Positions 9,634 through 19,084 of a stretch of 49,029 nt of DNA are shown in pieces (within the stretch, counting starts at the first letter, position 1; every line of letters begins with the position of its first letter). This DNA is from Chondrus crispus (Eukaryota > Rhodophyta > Florideophyceae > Gigartinales > Gigartinaceae). The notes under the pieces were generated by a model that was given only the letters and a program-made list of their open reading frames with translations, was not told where the DNA came from and did no database searches. Location of the stretch: positions 55,836 through 104,864 of the forward strand of contig NW_005178984.1 in assembly GCF_000350225.1 (NCBI RefSeq). Direction: 5' to 3'. The translations under genes and the position numbers were made by a program.

Positions 9634-10627
9634 GGGAGCTGTGAAGCTGGGGAGTGGGTGGTTTGTTGAATGGGTTGCTCGTGTGGGTGGGATGGAAATG
9701 TTTCAAATGGAGGTGTGAGGGCGGGGATTTTTGGATGGAAGGTATGGGGTAAGCATGGTTGAAGCGGCATGGATTGCGGTGTGTAGAAGGTAATTGCATG
9801 GCGGTGGAGGGGGGAGCAGTGCGGAAGGGGAAAGGCTGGGATTTGCGACGTGACGCCACATCGGGAAGAAACAGATTGAGGAGGTTACAGCGGGAGGGGA
9901 TGCAGTATGTGGTGCACATACTAGGAGCACTTGTTGAAACCGATGTCTTGGGAGTGTTTTCCGTTCAAATCGTATCTGACGTAATGCACGAGCAAGGATC
10001 AATGCACAAGGATGGAGCAAGTAAAAAGCATAGCTGTAAAGAGAAATGAAACAACATCAACGTGTGGCCACACACGAAGAGTAGTGGGTACTTGATTTAG
10101 AAAGATGTACTATAGAAACAAGTGTCATAACGGGTAGACTTATGGTACCGCAGAATGCGGGGTCCCTTTGTGGGGTGACAGGGGTTGCAGGTCTTTATGA
10201 TGGCGCTTGATGACGACACTTCATGATTAGCTGTATGATTAGTTGTGTGATTTGTTTCGTTACGGTATGTCATGTCCACGTAGGGCGCCACTGTTTGTTG
10301 TTTAATCTTTGCTTCTCCGTTGGAGTGGAGCATTGGGAGGCGTGTTGTAAAAGGATATCAAGTTATATCAGGTTATAAGACATGTCTATTTGCCGTTGTC
10401 TACTGAACGGTGGGTCCGTATTGTTTTGTGTTGCGTTGCACATCAACTGGACATCAGGGGGCGTGGGAATTAATGAGGGAGCAAGCACAAGCAAGCAGAA
10501 GCAACAATCACCACAACCCGTCTGATGGCTTCTTTTTTATTGTGTGACGTTCGTGACACGTAATGTAATCGAGCTTGACTGCAGTACGTTATCACTGTAG
10601 TACGATGTTAGTGAGAGGAAGAGTAAA

Positions 10628-10861
10628 GGGGAAAAGCGGGGAAAAGCCATGAAAGGTAGGGACAAGCCGGGAAAGCCTGGGAAAGCCTGGGAAAGCCGGG
10701 CAAAGCCGGGAAAGCCGGGCAAAGCCAGGGAAAGGCCTGGAAAAGCGGACGCAGTTGTTATCTTATAGACGTGGCTACAATGAAAATGGCTACAATGAAA
10801 ATGGCTCCAATGGAAATGGCTACAATGGAAATGGCTACAATCGAAAAGGCTACAATGGAAG
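10628..10861. repeat. Two low-complexity tandem arrays
   Basis: 10628-10745 is a degenerate GGGAAAGCC array (units of 9-10 bp, roughly ten copies). 10772-10861 is a six-copy 15-bp array with consensus TGGCTACAATGGAAA. The second array is open on the minus strand as hydrophobic repeats (SIVAI type), which I regard as incidental. Confidence 0.8.
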
Positions 10862-10906
10862 CCACACGATGGAATAGAAGGAGAAGATGATAAGGCGGGA
10901 GTGGTG

Positions 10907-11206
10907 ATGGGGAGGATGGGTAGGCTTTGTTTGAATAGTTTTGTTTTTGTTTTACATGTTCTGAATGTGTCGTTGCCCGGAAGCTGCGACGAATGTTCAC
11001 TTTGTGTGAGTGCCTGGTTTAAATTTGGCGGTGGGCCATACGAAAATTCACGGGCCGGTCTGTGCTACAGGCTACTGAGAGATGAGGGAAGCGGAAAAAT
11101 CGTTCTGTTTGACGCGGAAGATGCGCTGTTGGCCATCGGCTGTGATGGCGGTTGTCCCGTTGGGGAGGTGCCAAGTGGTGTATTGCCTTCATGCAGGTGT
11201 GCGTAG
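10907..11206 (+). CDS. Small Cys-rich hypothetical protein
   Basis: A 99-residue frame from ATG 10907. The N-terminus has a hydrophobic run (LNSFVFVLHVLNVSL) that could be a signal peptide. The remainder has eight Cys, including CDECSLC and CDGGCP, plus FKFGGGPYENSRAG and LLRDEGSGKIVLFDAEDALLAIG blocks that look coding. No family recognised. It sits within the transposon between the 15-bp array and a 65-bp duplication. It could be a captured fragment or chance. Confidence 0.25.
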   Translation: MGRMGRLCLNSFVFVLHVLNVSLPGSCDECSLCVSAWFKFGGGPYENSRAGLCYRLLRDEGSGKIVLFDAEDALLAIGCDGGCPVGEVPSGVLPSCRCA

Positions 11207-11208
11207 GT

Positions 11209-11344
11209 GAGGTCTGCAGCGCCGATGAAGACGTCGTTTCCATCCTTGACTGCTCCCGGGTCCGTGTCTTCGCGAGGTCTGCAGCGGCGATGAAGACAAG
11301 GATGAAGATTTTCATCCTTGACTGCTCCCGGGTCCGTGTTTTTG
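11209..11344. repeat. Tandem duplication of about 65-70 bp
   Basis: Two units both start GAGGTCTGCAGCG and end CTTGACTGCTCCCGGGTCC plus GTGT. The second unit is longer by a short insertion (AAGGATGAAGATTTT). Confidence 0.8.
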
Positions 11345-11377
11345 CAGTAAGGGGTCTCCAGGGCGAAGCAAGGAGCA

Positions 11378-12566
11378 TTATTCAGGGATGACGGTGTTGT
11401 TGCTGAGAAAATAATTCGCGTCGACGCTCATGTTGGGCATGTACGAGTTCAAGATTTGATTCAACCCAACGAGACGGGTCCTAAAATTGAACAGCAGAAC
11501 CACAGACAAAAGAATAGATTTTCGCTCTCCTCGTTCTTCATATGTGAGTCGATCCTTCAATCTTGGAAATGACCCTTGCAGCGCTCTCATACCCCACTCC
11601 GCTGCCTGCCGAGCGGAGGTTGCCTGTCGACCCTCTGCAACCTGTTCCACGTGCTCAGCGTTGATTAGGTCGTCCTGACTAGACTTGATAAGAAACGGAT
11701 GGTTTCCTTTCGAAAAAGCCGAATCGACAACACAGCGGCCACCAGTTCTATCATACACATCTTGCAGTTTTTTTGTAAATGTTACCCCAATCTGCTATCG
11801 TCGAGTCATGCATCGCCCCGGGTGCGTTCACCGCACACGCTATAATCGTTCCATTTGGGGCAAACACAAAAACATTCCCAACATAATGGTCATGGGTCCA
11901 TCCATTATAAAACATATTTTGGATAACGGAGTCCCCGGATTGCTGCAGGTATAGCTTGAGCCCATCAGCAACGGCATATACGTCAGAAATCATAGAATAT
12001 TTTGATGCAAAGGAATGCTTAAAGACATGTACTTCGTCATCTGATGGCATGCGCACAGCTGCCATGTCGTCTGCAGAGAGTTGTTGGAGTAATATTCGCC
12101 TTCTAAACCGTAAGAAAAGCGAACAAACTGAGCCAGTGATGCCGAACATGAGGCACAAAACCATCTCGGAACCCCTGGATCTTCCCCAAGAAAGTACGAG
12201 ACCTAAACATTGGCAAGCTGACAACGAATGCGGGCGACCACGCTTTTTCGAACGCAGCGGGAGGAGCCTTATCATTCCCTCGCTACAGTACGGAGAACAT
12301 CGTTCGAAGGCGGGTGCGAATTTTTCAAGCAGTCTACGAAATGCGTGGTGATCAAGCCCTGTTAGAGTAATTAGGGATCTATCACAGCCAGATCCGTAGA
12401 GAACCGAAAACGTAGACATCGACGGGTGCTGCAAGGCAGCTCTTGATATCCTGCGGTCTCTTCTTTTTCGTCCCTCGGCTGACAACTTTTGCCTGAATGT
12501 TATGGCCTTTTTTCGACGTTGGCTCTGAATGAGAAGCAGAAATAGAATAGCCATATGGTCATTCAT
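11378..12566 (-). pseudogene. PIF/Harbinger DDE transposase, one frameshift
   Basis: The minus-strand frame 12566-11751 (271 residues) runs into 11758-11378 in another frame. The shift coincides with a T7 run at 11768-11774 (A7 in the coding sense), and one base fewer would rejoin the frames. Visible features are an N-terminal helical part, ADGLKLYL (Asp201), NGWTHDHYVGNVFVFAPNG, and PGAMHDSTIADWG (Asp254). In the second frame they are CVVDSAFSKGNHPFL and AAEWGMRALQGSFPRLK. The order and motifs fit the DDE_Tnp_4/Plant_tran endonuclease that cuts and joins transposon ends. The homopolymer position leaves sequencing error, decay and programmed slippage all open; decay or error is the simplest. 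Confidence 0.75.
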
Positions 12567-12816
12567 GGTTCTGACGGTGGCTGCTCGTTGGTGAAAACAC
12601 TCATTGCACTGCCATGATTGAGCTTAGCTCGCAGCACACACCGTAGTTAGAGCTCTGACGCCGTCATCGCCGGCGTCCGATGAGTACAAAAGAATGCGTA
12701 CCGTGCAAAAGAATGCATACAGTAGGGGAACGCACATTTTATGTGCGCAAGCATTTCCGTGGCAAAACTCATTTTTGGTGCACAAAAAAGAAAAATATGA
12801 CTCTGACACAAAAAAT

Positions 12817-12833
12817 AATTTCAGGAGGCGCCC
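12817..12833 (-). repeat. Right terminal inverted repeat
   Basis: AATTTCAGGAGGCGCCC on the plus strand, followed by ATT. It is the inverted match of the left terminus at 7758-7774. Confidence 0.8.
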
Positions 12834-12867
12834 ATTGTGCAAATCTGCTTGTCATACTGTCCCAGTT

Positions 12868-13412
12868 CTAATCATCTCTATGAGACATCTGAAAGGCTCT
12901 TACTCGAGCACGCACACGAGCGCGAAGGCGACGCACCTCCCTGTGCTCTAACCGCGCCCTCCTCCCTTCGCGTGCCGGTTTCAGAACTGCCAAGCGCCTA
13001 ATGTCACCTGCCCAATCCATCTTATAGTCTCGCAGCAACTGTTCGTCCTCCGCCTCCCTCTGCCGCCTCGCCGGAGGATGGAGACGCTCGTCTCTTCGCT
13101 TCAGTGCGTTTAGGATAGCTTCTGCCGTCAGATGCACACCAGATCGGTTGGAAATCTTGATTGTACCTTCGTCTTCGACGTCTTGTGGCCTCAACAGACT
13201 CTTCCCGGTGCTCCTAAAACTAGTAACGACGTCCTCGAGACTAGGTAACATTTACTCAGCCTGTTCCCATTGCTCACTAAAATATCGGAGCTTCTCTAAA
13301 GGGACGATACTCGCCGTCTTTGTGACGTCATCCCAGAGTCCCGTTTTACGAAATCCGTTGGACACATTGCTCGCTGTTGTTGCGGAAGAGAGCGATACTA
13401 TCAGAACTTGGG
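12868..13412 (-). pseudogene. pogo/Tigger-like transposase C-terminal fragment
   Basis: A minus-strand frame, open from the LTR junction at 13412, contains TTASNVSNGFRKTGLWDD. This resembles the 'GFRkTGIwP' block near the end of the pogo/Tigger DDE_1 transposase core. An in-frame TAA at 13252-13254 is followed directly by ATG and 127 more residues rich in Arg/Glu (ALKRRDERLHPPARRQREAE). The gene is cut at 13412 by the LTR of the Ty3/gypsy element; its upstream part is not in the window. It ends about 30 bp from the right end of the Harbinger element. Confidence 0.5.
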
Positions 13413-13650
13413 TGAAACAAAGCCTCCTTTACTCCAAAGATCGATGCCCCCGTCCCTGAGCCACCTCGAATCCAGCACTGAAATACCCTCTCGCCTTCCA
13501 GCCCCTCTGTCTCCGAACGGAGGAGTGAAGTCGGCCCGACAAGGCCGACAACCGAAAACCAAATAAAACTACGATGTGTCTTCGCGGCAACCTAAAACCT
13601 AATAAAACTACGAGGGTGTCTTCGGTAACGCGCTTCATCCTATCGTTTCA
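13413..13650 (-). repeat. 3' LTR of the truncated gypsy element
   Basis: On the plus strand it begins TGAAAC (13413) and ends GTTTCA (13645-13650), giving TG...CA ends with 6-bp perfect terminal inversion and a length of 238 bp. Just before it in the coding sense (13651-13668) lies the polypurine tract GGGGGGAGGTAGGAAGGA. Two TAATAAAACTACG-like direct repeats lie inside. The 5' LTR is absent from the window, so divergence cannot be measured. Confidence 0.7.
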
Positions 13651-13683
13651 TCCTTCCTACCTCCCCCCGTATTGCTGACCACG

Positions 13684-16122
13684 TCAATGCAGATGGGGGA
13701 GGAGGCCGTGCTCGATAATGTATTCGCGAAACGCGGCTGTCAAGGTGCCATCCCCATCGACGAAATCACGGGTTGGCTGCCACTCCGCCTCATGTTGCGG
13801 AGCGCCTTTCATGAGCGTAAGCCACTGGTACCCACGTCCGCGCTTTCGGTGCGCAAGAATACAATCCATTTCAAACAGAAGGTCGCCGGAAGGGTCGGGA
13901 ACGGGATCGGGCGCGTTGAGATGGGCTGACTTAACTCGGGCGGCTGACTCTTATGCGGGGTGGTGTGCGAAACATGCAGAACTGGGTGTAGGCGCATGTT
14001 CGGGGGCAGGTCAAGGCGAAGGACGTTCTTCCCAACCAACTGCAAGATTGGGAATGGACCGAATCGTTTGCTTCCAAGCTTATTAGAAGACTGCGTCCTA
14101 GATACAGCATCCCTGAATAGGCTCCGACTTATCCACACGCGGTCACCCACCTGATAAGACGGTTCCTTCAGCTTCTGTGCGGCATACGCGGCGTGACGCG
14201 CTTTCGCAAGCTCATGCGAGAAACGCGCGTCTTTCAACGCTGTGTTCATCCGCGTATTGAATTGAGTGACACTCTCCATGCCACAATCAACCGGCAGTAA
14301 CATATCCAGAGGACCGCGCGGATTGGATCGTAGATCGACTTCAAACGGTGTCGCCTGTAACTCCTCGCTCTTCGCTGAATTGTACGCGAATTCGGCGGCA
14401 GGTAGAAACTCATCCCAGTCGTCTCGTCGTAGCGAACAGTAACAGCGCAAATAGTTCTCTACCATGCGATTCATTATCTCCGACGTCCTATCCGTCTGAG
14501 GGTGATGGGTTGAAGANNNNNNNNNNNNNNNNNNNNNNNNNNNNNNNNNNNNNNNNNNNNNNNNNNNNNNNNNNNNNNNNNNNNNNNNNNNNNNNNNNNN
14601 NNNNNNNNNNNNNNNNCCATCACCCTCAGACGGATTGCAAATATTTGCAAGCGGATACCACAACGGGCCATGAGGTGGTCCCAAAACTTCGACGTAAACT
14701 TTGGGTCTCGGTCGGAAACGATAGAATCTGGTAAGCCGTGCAGCTTGAATACGTTGGAAAAGAACTGATTGGCAACATCTACGGCGTTATCGGTTGTCTT
14801 GCCAGGTAGGAAATGAACGCGTCGCGACAACTGGTCCACCCATGTCGTTATGCTATCGAACCCTCGCTTCGTTCGGGGAAGCTTGACGATGAAGTCTGTC
14901 GCTAAGGACCCCCACCGCCGGATAGGGACATCAAGAGGTGACGGGGTGCCTAGCTTCTTCATGCGAGCATCTTTCTTTTGCTGGCAAGTCTGACATCCGC
15001 CCACGTACTGTTTCACATCGCGGCTCTTGTGACGCCAGTGTAAGTGTTCTACCCGTCCCAACGTCTTGACATACCCGAAGTGTCCCGAAATAGATGCATC
15101 ATGCGCCGCGTACAGAACCTCCTTGACACAACGACGCGGCACACAAACCTTTCTGTCATACAGTAGCCTACCATCCGAATACTCAAATGAGGGAAGCAAT
15201 CGCAACACCCGGGCTTTCTGCACCTCGTCGGTTGGAAACTCCTCCTTCAGCCCTCGCACGATTGGTCCAAACAGTTGATCGTCCTCATACTCCAGCGCAA
15301 ATGGGAAAGCAGGCTCCACGTCACCAACAGTCAAGTGGTTAAGCGTCGTCTCATCCATGATATGTGGTGCCCGTGACAGGGCATCGCCCAAAACGTGCAC
15401 ACGTCCCGGTCTCAGGTTGATTTTCCCTATACCGAACTGTGCGAAAAGGTCTAACCACCGAGCCTCGCGGCGATTTAAACTGGGCTTGCTGAAGAAATGC
15501 TTTAAGACCTGATTGTCGGTGAACACATCAAAGGTAGACCCCTCGAGGTAGCAGCGGAATCGCTTGAGGAAGTAAACAGACCCAAAAAGCTCGCGTTCAT
15601 TAGCAGTGTAATTCTGTTCCGTTTCTGAGAGCTTCTTCGAGAAGTAGGCGACGGCACGGTCGGCCCCGTTCCCGTCCAATTGAGTCAGCTTTCCGCCTAT
15701 TGCTCGCTGCGAGGCGTCTACGTGACAACGGAATGGTTTTCCCCAGTCCGGGGCGACGAGAATAGGAGCCGATATTAGAAGGCCTTTCAGTCGTTCGAAA
15801 GCCTCATCGCAAGTGGCGTCCCACCTTCCAATCTCGACATCCTTCTTCGTCAAAGCGGTGAGGGGAGCAGCAATCCCAGAAAGTGTCTAATAAAGCGCCG
15901 AAAAAACTGGAGAAGGCCGATGAAACTGCGCAGCTCCGTAAGCGAAGTGGGCCTCGGCCACTCACGGACGACGTGAACCTTTTCTGGATTAACCCGCACA
16001 CTCTCCCGACTAACCAGCATTCCTAGAAACTCGGTCTCAGGGCGGAGGAAAGAGCACTTCTTCGGAGAAACGTAAAGCCGCCCGGACCGCAAACGTGAAA
16101 ACACTGTGTGCAAGTGCCTCAT
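13684..16122 (-). pseudogene. Ty3/gypsy pol: RT end, RNase H, integrase, chromodomain
   Basis: 16122-15850 encodes the RT thumb (LYVSPKKCSF, TEFLGMLVS, LRSFIGLLQFFRRFI). One missing base near 15888 shifts into 15853-14474. That frame has RNase H (CHVDASQRAIGG, TANERELF, FTDNQVLKHF), the integrase zinc region (HDASISGHFG, CQTCQQKKD) and the catalytic-core acids (LATDFIVKLP, VSDRDPKFTS). A 100-N gap interrupts the core. After it come THHPQTDRTSE with the third catalytic Glu, and the C-terminal GDRVWISR and FGPFPILQLVG. A further one-base shift near 13880 separates the chromodomain (ILAHRKRGRGYQWL, EAEWQPTRDF) at 13869-13684. Chromodomains steer integration into heterochromatin in this clade. 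The element is defective. Confidence 0.85.
14490..14650. other. 100-N scaffold gap with inverted flanks
   Basis: Ns fill 14517-14616. ATCCGTCTGAGGGTGATGG on the left (14490-14508) and CCATCACCCTCAGACGGAT on the right (14617-14635) are perfect reverse complements. Both derive from the integrase HHPQTD coding sequence. The right copy abuts a 16-bp palindrome (14635-14650). One flank is therefore inverted relative to the gene. A foldback read or contig-end artefact is likely. Confidence 0.85.
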
Positions 16123-16140
16123 GTGTTTGTAGCATATCCC

Positions 16141-16735
16141 CCTCCCTAAATTAGATTTAGATTAGATTTATGACAGTAGAGCCCGAGCTCTACAGTACCT
16201 CAGTGCGCGCGCACACGTGTACCCCACGTGTACGGGGGCGCGCGCGCACACACGTGTACAACACGTGTGCTGCCAGCCCCGACGGCTGACAGCACTACAG
16301 TGCAGGCCGACCTGCACTACTGTAATGTTATGATAGGTGACCCTGTACATTAAATATGAGCGGACCGCCGGCGGTGGAGGACGACAAGCACGGACTTGTC
16401 AAGGATCCTCCACCTAGGTCCGCCCGCTTACTTTTAGGTACTTCCGTCCGTTTTACCTAGGAGTAGCACCGCGCGCGGGTTGAGGACGCGCGTAGCACGC
16501 CCACGAGCCGGCTCCGCCTCCGCCCGTCGGTACTGGATCGTCACCCAGTACCGCTCCGGGGCGTCGAGTCGTAGAACCGCTCGCGCGTGCGCGCGTCCTC
16601 CCCGATCCCGCTCTACCACCGCTACCTCGAGCCCGTGCTCGGTACCGTGGGTGGGCCGTGCTTCTGTCTTCCCGCCGATCGGGGTCTTTCCGAACTGTCA
16701 GTACTCACCCCCCGCGACGTTGGGGGTGATTATAC
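16141..16735. other. Hairpin-rich noncoding segment between two retroelements
   Basis: No credible gene. It begins with an ATTAGATTTAG direct repeat, then carries clustered CACGTGTAC words (16210-16270) and several strong stems: GTGCAGG/CCTGCAC near 16300, CGGTACTGG/CCAGTACCG near 16530, and a long nested stem at 16360-16423. It separates the truncated gypsy RT (16140) from an interrupted copia RNase H (16736). It is therefore probably an insertion, or a fill at a rearrangement breakpoint. Similar word use is seen at 21840-22340 and 39055-39290. Confidence 0.5.
16360..16423. repeat. Nested three-part stem-loop
   Basis: GCGGACC (16360-16366) pairs with GGTCCGC (16417-16423). GGTGGAGGA (16373-16381) pairs with TCCTCCACC (16406-16414). 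GACAAG (16383-16388) pairs with CTTGTC (16395-16400), around a 6-nt loop. The 22 base pairs in one axis with small bulges are unlikely by chance and suggest a structured RNA or an element terminus. Confidence 0.75.
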
Positions 16736-17794
16736 TACAATAGGCAGCATCCCAATACATTTGCAGTTGGAGAGAGTCTTTGTCTAACTTTGGATAGAGA
16801 AGTCTCTGTTCGGAGGTTTTTATAATATGACGAACAACGGAGTTGAGAAGCTTTCTGTGGGTTGACGGATCTGAGTTGAACCTTGTTTCGGTGACTTGCG
16901 TTGATTGAGCGACAGCACATGGTATATCAGGTCTGGTTTGTAGGAGCCACAATAGCTTCGCTCGAAGAGAGCTATACTGCGCAAAGGTGACATCCTTAGG
17001 TAGAGAATCAATAGCCTTGATGTAGCGTTCTTGATAGATACAGAATCCGTTGCTGGTTGTCTCAATATTGGCACCGCTAAACTGTATCCTGTCAAATTCT
17101 CTATCTCTACACTGAAACCTTTTCTCAATACTTCGACTTAGCTTTAAATACTTTGCGTCTCCGGCATGTAGACAGTCGTCGACATGCGTAGCACATAGAC
17201 CGGCGAGCTGATTCGCAACCTTCTTGAAAAAGAGTGCACCATCTGTGGTACTTGCACTCATTCCAACGTCTTTCAAAATGTGGTCTCTTAAGGTCCTTCC
17301 CCAGTAATCTCCACTATATGCGAGGCCATATAGTGGTTCTAACAGCTTCAGCAGTCGATTGGGACCAAGTTCAAATTCTGCTGACGGCTTAATGTACACA
17401 TCTCTCATTAGCTTTTCTGCACTTTGAAGATAAGCCTGCGTAACGTCAGTTGAGAATAGTTGGAAGTCAAATACTGCTGCTAACCCTATTAATATTTTGA
17501 CTGAAAACTGTCTGGCCGTAGGATTATCGTGAACTAAAGAAGATTTCAGCTTGCCAGCGTAACCTTGAACAACATAGCGAGCCTTGTAGACTTTTTTGTT
17601 CGTACCGGAGTCCTTGATTGTTAGGACGAAGCAGCCTCCTATAATGTTAGCATTACGTGGTACTTCATCCTTAGTAACAATTTTCCAGGTCTCCCTCTTC
17701 ATGAGTTCTTCTATCTACTTCTTTTTAGCTGCTGAGAACTGGCGTGCTCTAGGGTCACTAGGTTTGATTTCTTCAGTGATAAAGGAAGAGGAGG
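16698..17794 (-). pseudogene. copia reverse transcriptase / RNase H, interrupted
   Basis: An open frame from about 17794 (FITEEIKPSDPRARQF) meets an in-frame TAG just before 17702. It then gives 334 residues of RVT_2 reverse transcriptase: TWKIVTKDEVP, YKARYVVQGY, FSTDVTQAYLQS, LYGLAYSGDYW and the active-site block THVDDCLHAG. RNase H begins with QMYWDAAYC and is then broken by foreign sequence, ending at a fortuitous TGA (GGEY). RT copies the element RNA into DNA. This copy cannot make a full enzyme. Confidence 0.85.
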
Positions 17795-17903
17795 GAGTCT
17801 TTGGAGCAAGGGGAGAACGGAATATTCTTGTTTGATAGTGGATAATGGGACTGTGATCTCGGTAATATGGTTTGAGTTGGAAGGCGTTGAACATTTGCCT
17901 GTA

Positions 17904-19079
17904 TTATCCTTCCCTGTTCTGAATAGTTATCATTCTTCCTTGAACATGCATAACTATAAATGGTCCTAACCAGTTCTTATACTGTTCACTAAAGACTAGT
18001 AATTCGTCTCCTAGTTGATATGTCCTATCGGCTGCTGGAGGTATCTGTCTTGTTAATGCTGCTTGTATTCTTCTTTCGGCTATGATTGCATTCATTTCCA
18101 TCTGAGCAGACGTCAGTAGTCTCATTCGTTCTTCTTGTGTTGGAAGCTCAGTGTTGATGATGGGAAAACGAGGAGTTATCCCGAAGGTGAGAAATGAGGG
18201 TACAAGCCCTTTTTCTCCGATTGTGTCTTTCATAGATTTTACCGCTATGCTGAGAAGAATTTTATTGTGTGCTTGGGGGTAGTCAGCTCGCACTTTTCTG
18301 TAAATTCTTCTCAGAGGTTCGTGGAGTCGCTCTCCGATTCCAAGGGAGCTGTGAGCTTTGACTCCGGAAATTCTGAGCTGAATGCCGACATGGTCAGTGA
18401 GGTAGCGCCAGCGATCAGAAGTAAAGGATGATCCTTGGTCAACTCGGAGACGGTTTGGGTAACCGGTGTACATGGTACACCATATTTGAATGAAGGCTAA
18501 CCAAATACCTTCAACACTTTGGTCAAAGTCTTCATCGAGGAAGGCAGCAGCTGAGAAACGAGTGGTCGTGTCGACGATGTGGAGCAAGGCCTTTCAATCT
18601 AGGAACATGAGGTCCATAGATAGTTCTTCCCCAAACTTAACGGAATCCTCCGTTGGAAGGGAGGCCCTGAAACGAATGGGGGTTGGTCCCAAGCGCTGAC
18701 AAGTGTCACATGCTTGGTTAATCTGGTCCAGGACCTGTTTGGTTTCCTGGTTCGTTTCGTAAGGTCGAGCCATGCGGAGCAGGTTGTAGAGTTTATCCGT
18801 GGCAGGATGGGAGAATCCTCTATGAAGGCGCAAGAGTTCTGGAGAAGAAAAGAATATGTGCTCACGTTTTGGCCATTCGAGATAGACATGGCCGTTCTTG
18901 CGAAACAGAGGAGTTCGTAGTTGCAGTTGAGGACAATGAAGGTGATTCGTGATAGTGCTGACGAATATTCCGTACTTATCTAGTAGACCTAAGCCCATTA
19001 GTAGTGGTACGTCTGAGTTAACTACATCTACTTGTTCCATGGTAGCGTGGGCGTCCGAGAGTGGTATCTTAATGGTCAA
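17904..19079 (-). pseudogene. copia integrase with one in-frame TGA
   Basis: 19079-18594 starts in the protease tail (LLMGLGLLDKYGIF). It continues through a GAG-pre-integrase region with the zinc residues HRGFSHPATDKLYNLL and CDTCQRLG, to the first catalytic Asp region (LSMDLMFLD). An in-frame TGA at 18594-18596 is followed in the same frame by 18587-17904. That part has LLHIVDTTTRFSAAAFLDE, RVDQGSSFTS (second Asp), SHSSLGIGERLHEPLRRIYRK-type Glu region, and a C-terminal GDELLVFSEQYKNWLGPF fold. Function: strand transfer of element cDNA. Confidence 0.8.
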
Positions 19080-19084
19080 AGATC

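Larger units (their letters stand above)
7758..12833. mobile_element. PIF/Harbinger-like DNA transposon (about 5.1 kb)
   Basis: The left end GGGCGACTCCTGAAATT (7758-7774) and right end (reverse complement of 12817-12833, GGGCGCCTCCTGAAATT) are 17-bp inverted repeats with 16 matches. Each is flanked by a direct ATT (7755-7757 and 12834-12836), consistent with the 3-bp target duplication of PIF/Harbinger elements. Inside are a Myb-like DUF6818 gene (8278-9135, +) and a DDE transposase (12566-11378, -). This is the two-protein plan known for the superfamily. About 2.2 kb of repeats and broken small frames separate them. The transposase has one frameshift, so this copy is probably not autonomous. 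Confidence 0.75.
13413..16140 (-). mobile_element. Truncated Ty3/gypsy chromovirus (3' half)
   Basis: Minus-strand order: reverse transcriptase thumb, RNase H, integrase, chromodomain, polypurine tract, 3' LTR. The gag, protease and most of the reverse transcriptase are missing beyond about 16140. There a hairpin-rich noncoding segment takes over. The element inserted into a pogo-like transposase gene on its 3' side. Confidence 0.85.

Noticed and set aside
16434..16743. Short Arg/Ala-rich frames in the hairpin-rich segment
   Set aside because: They follow stem arms and GC content on both strands, with no domain.
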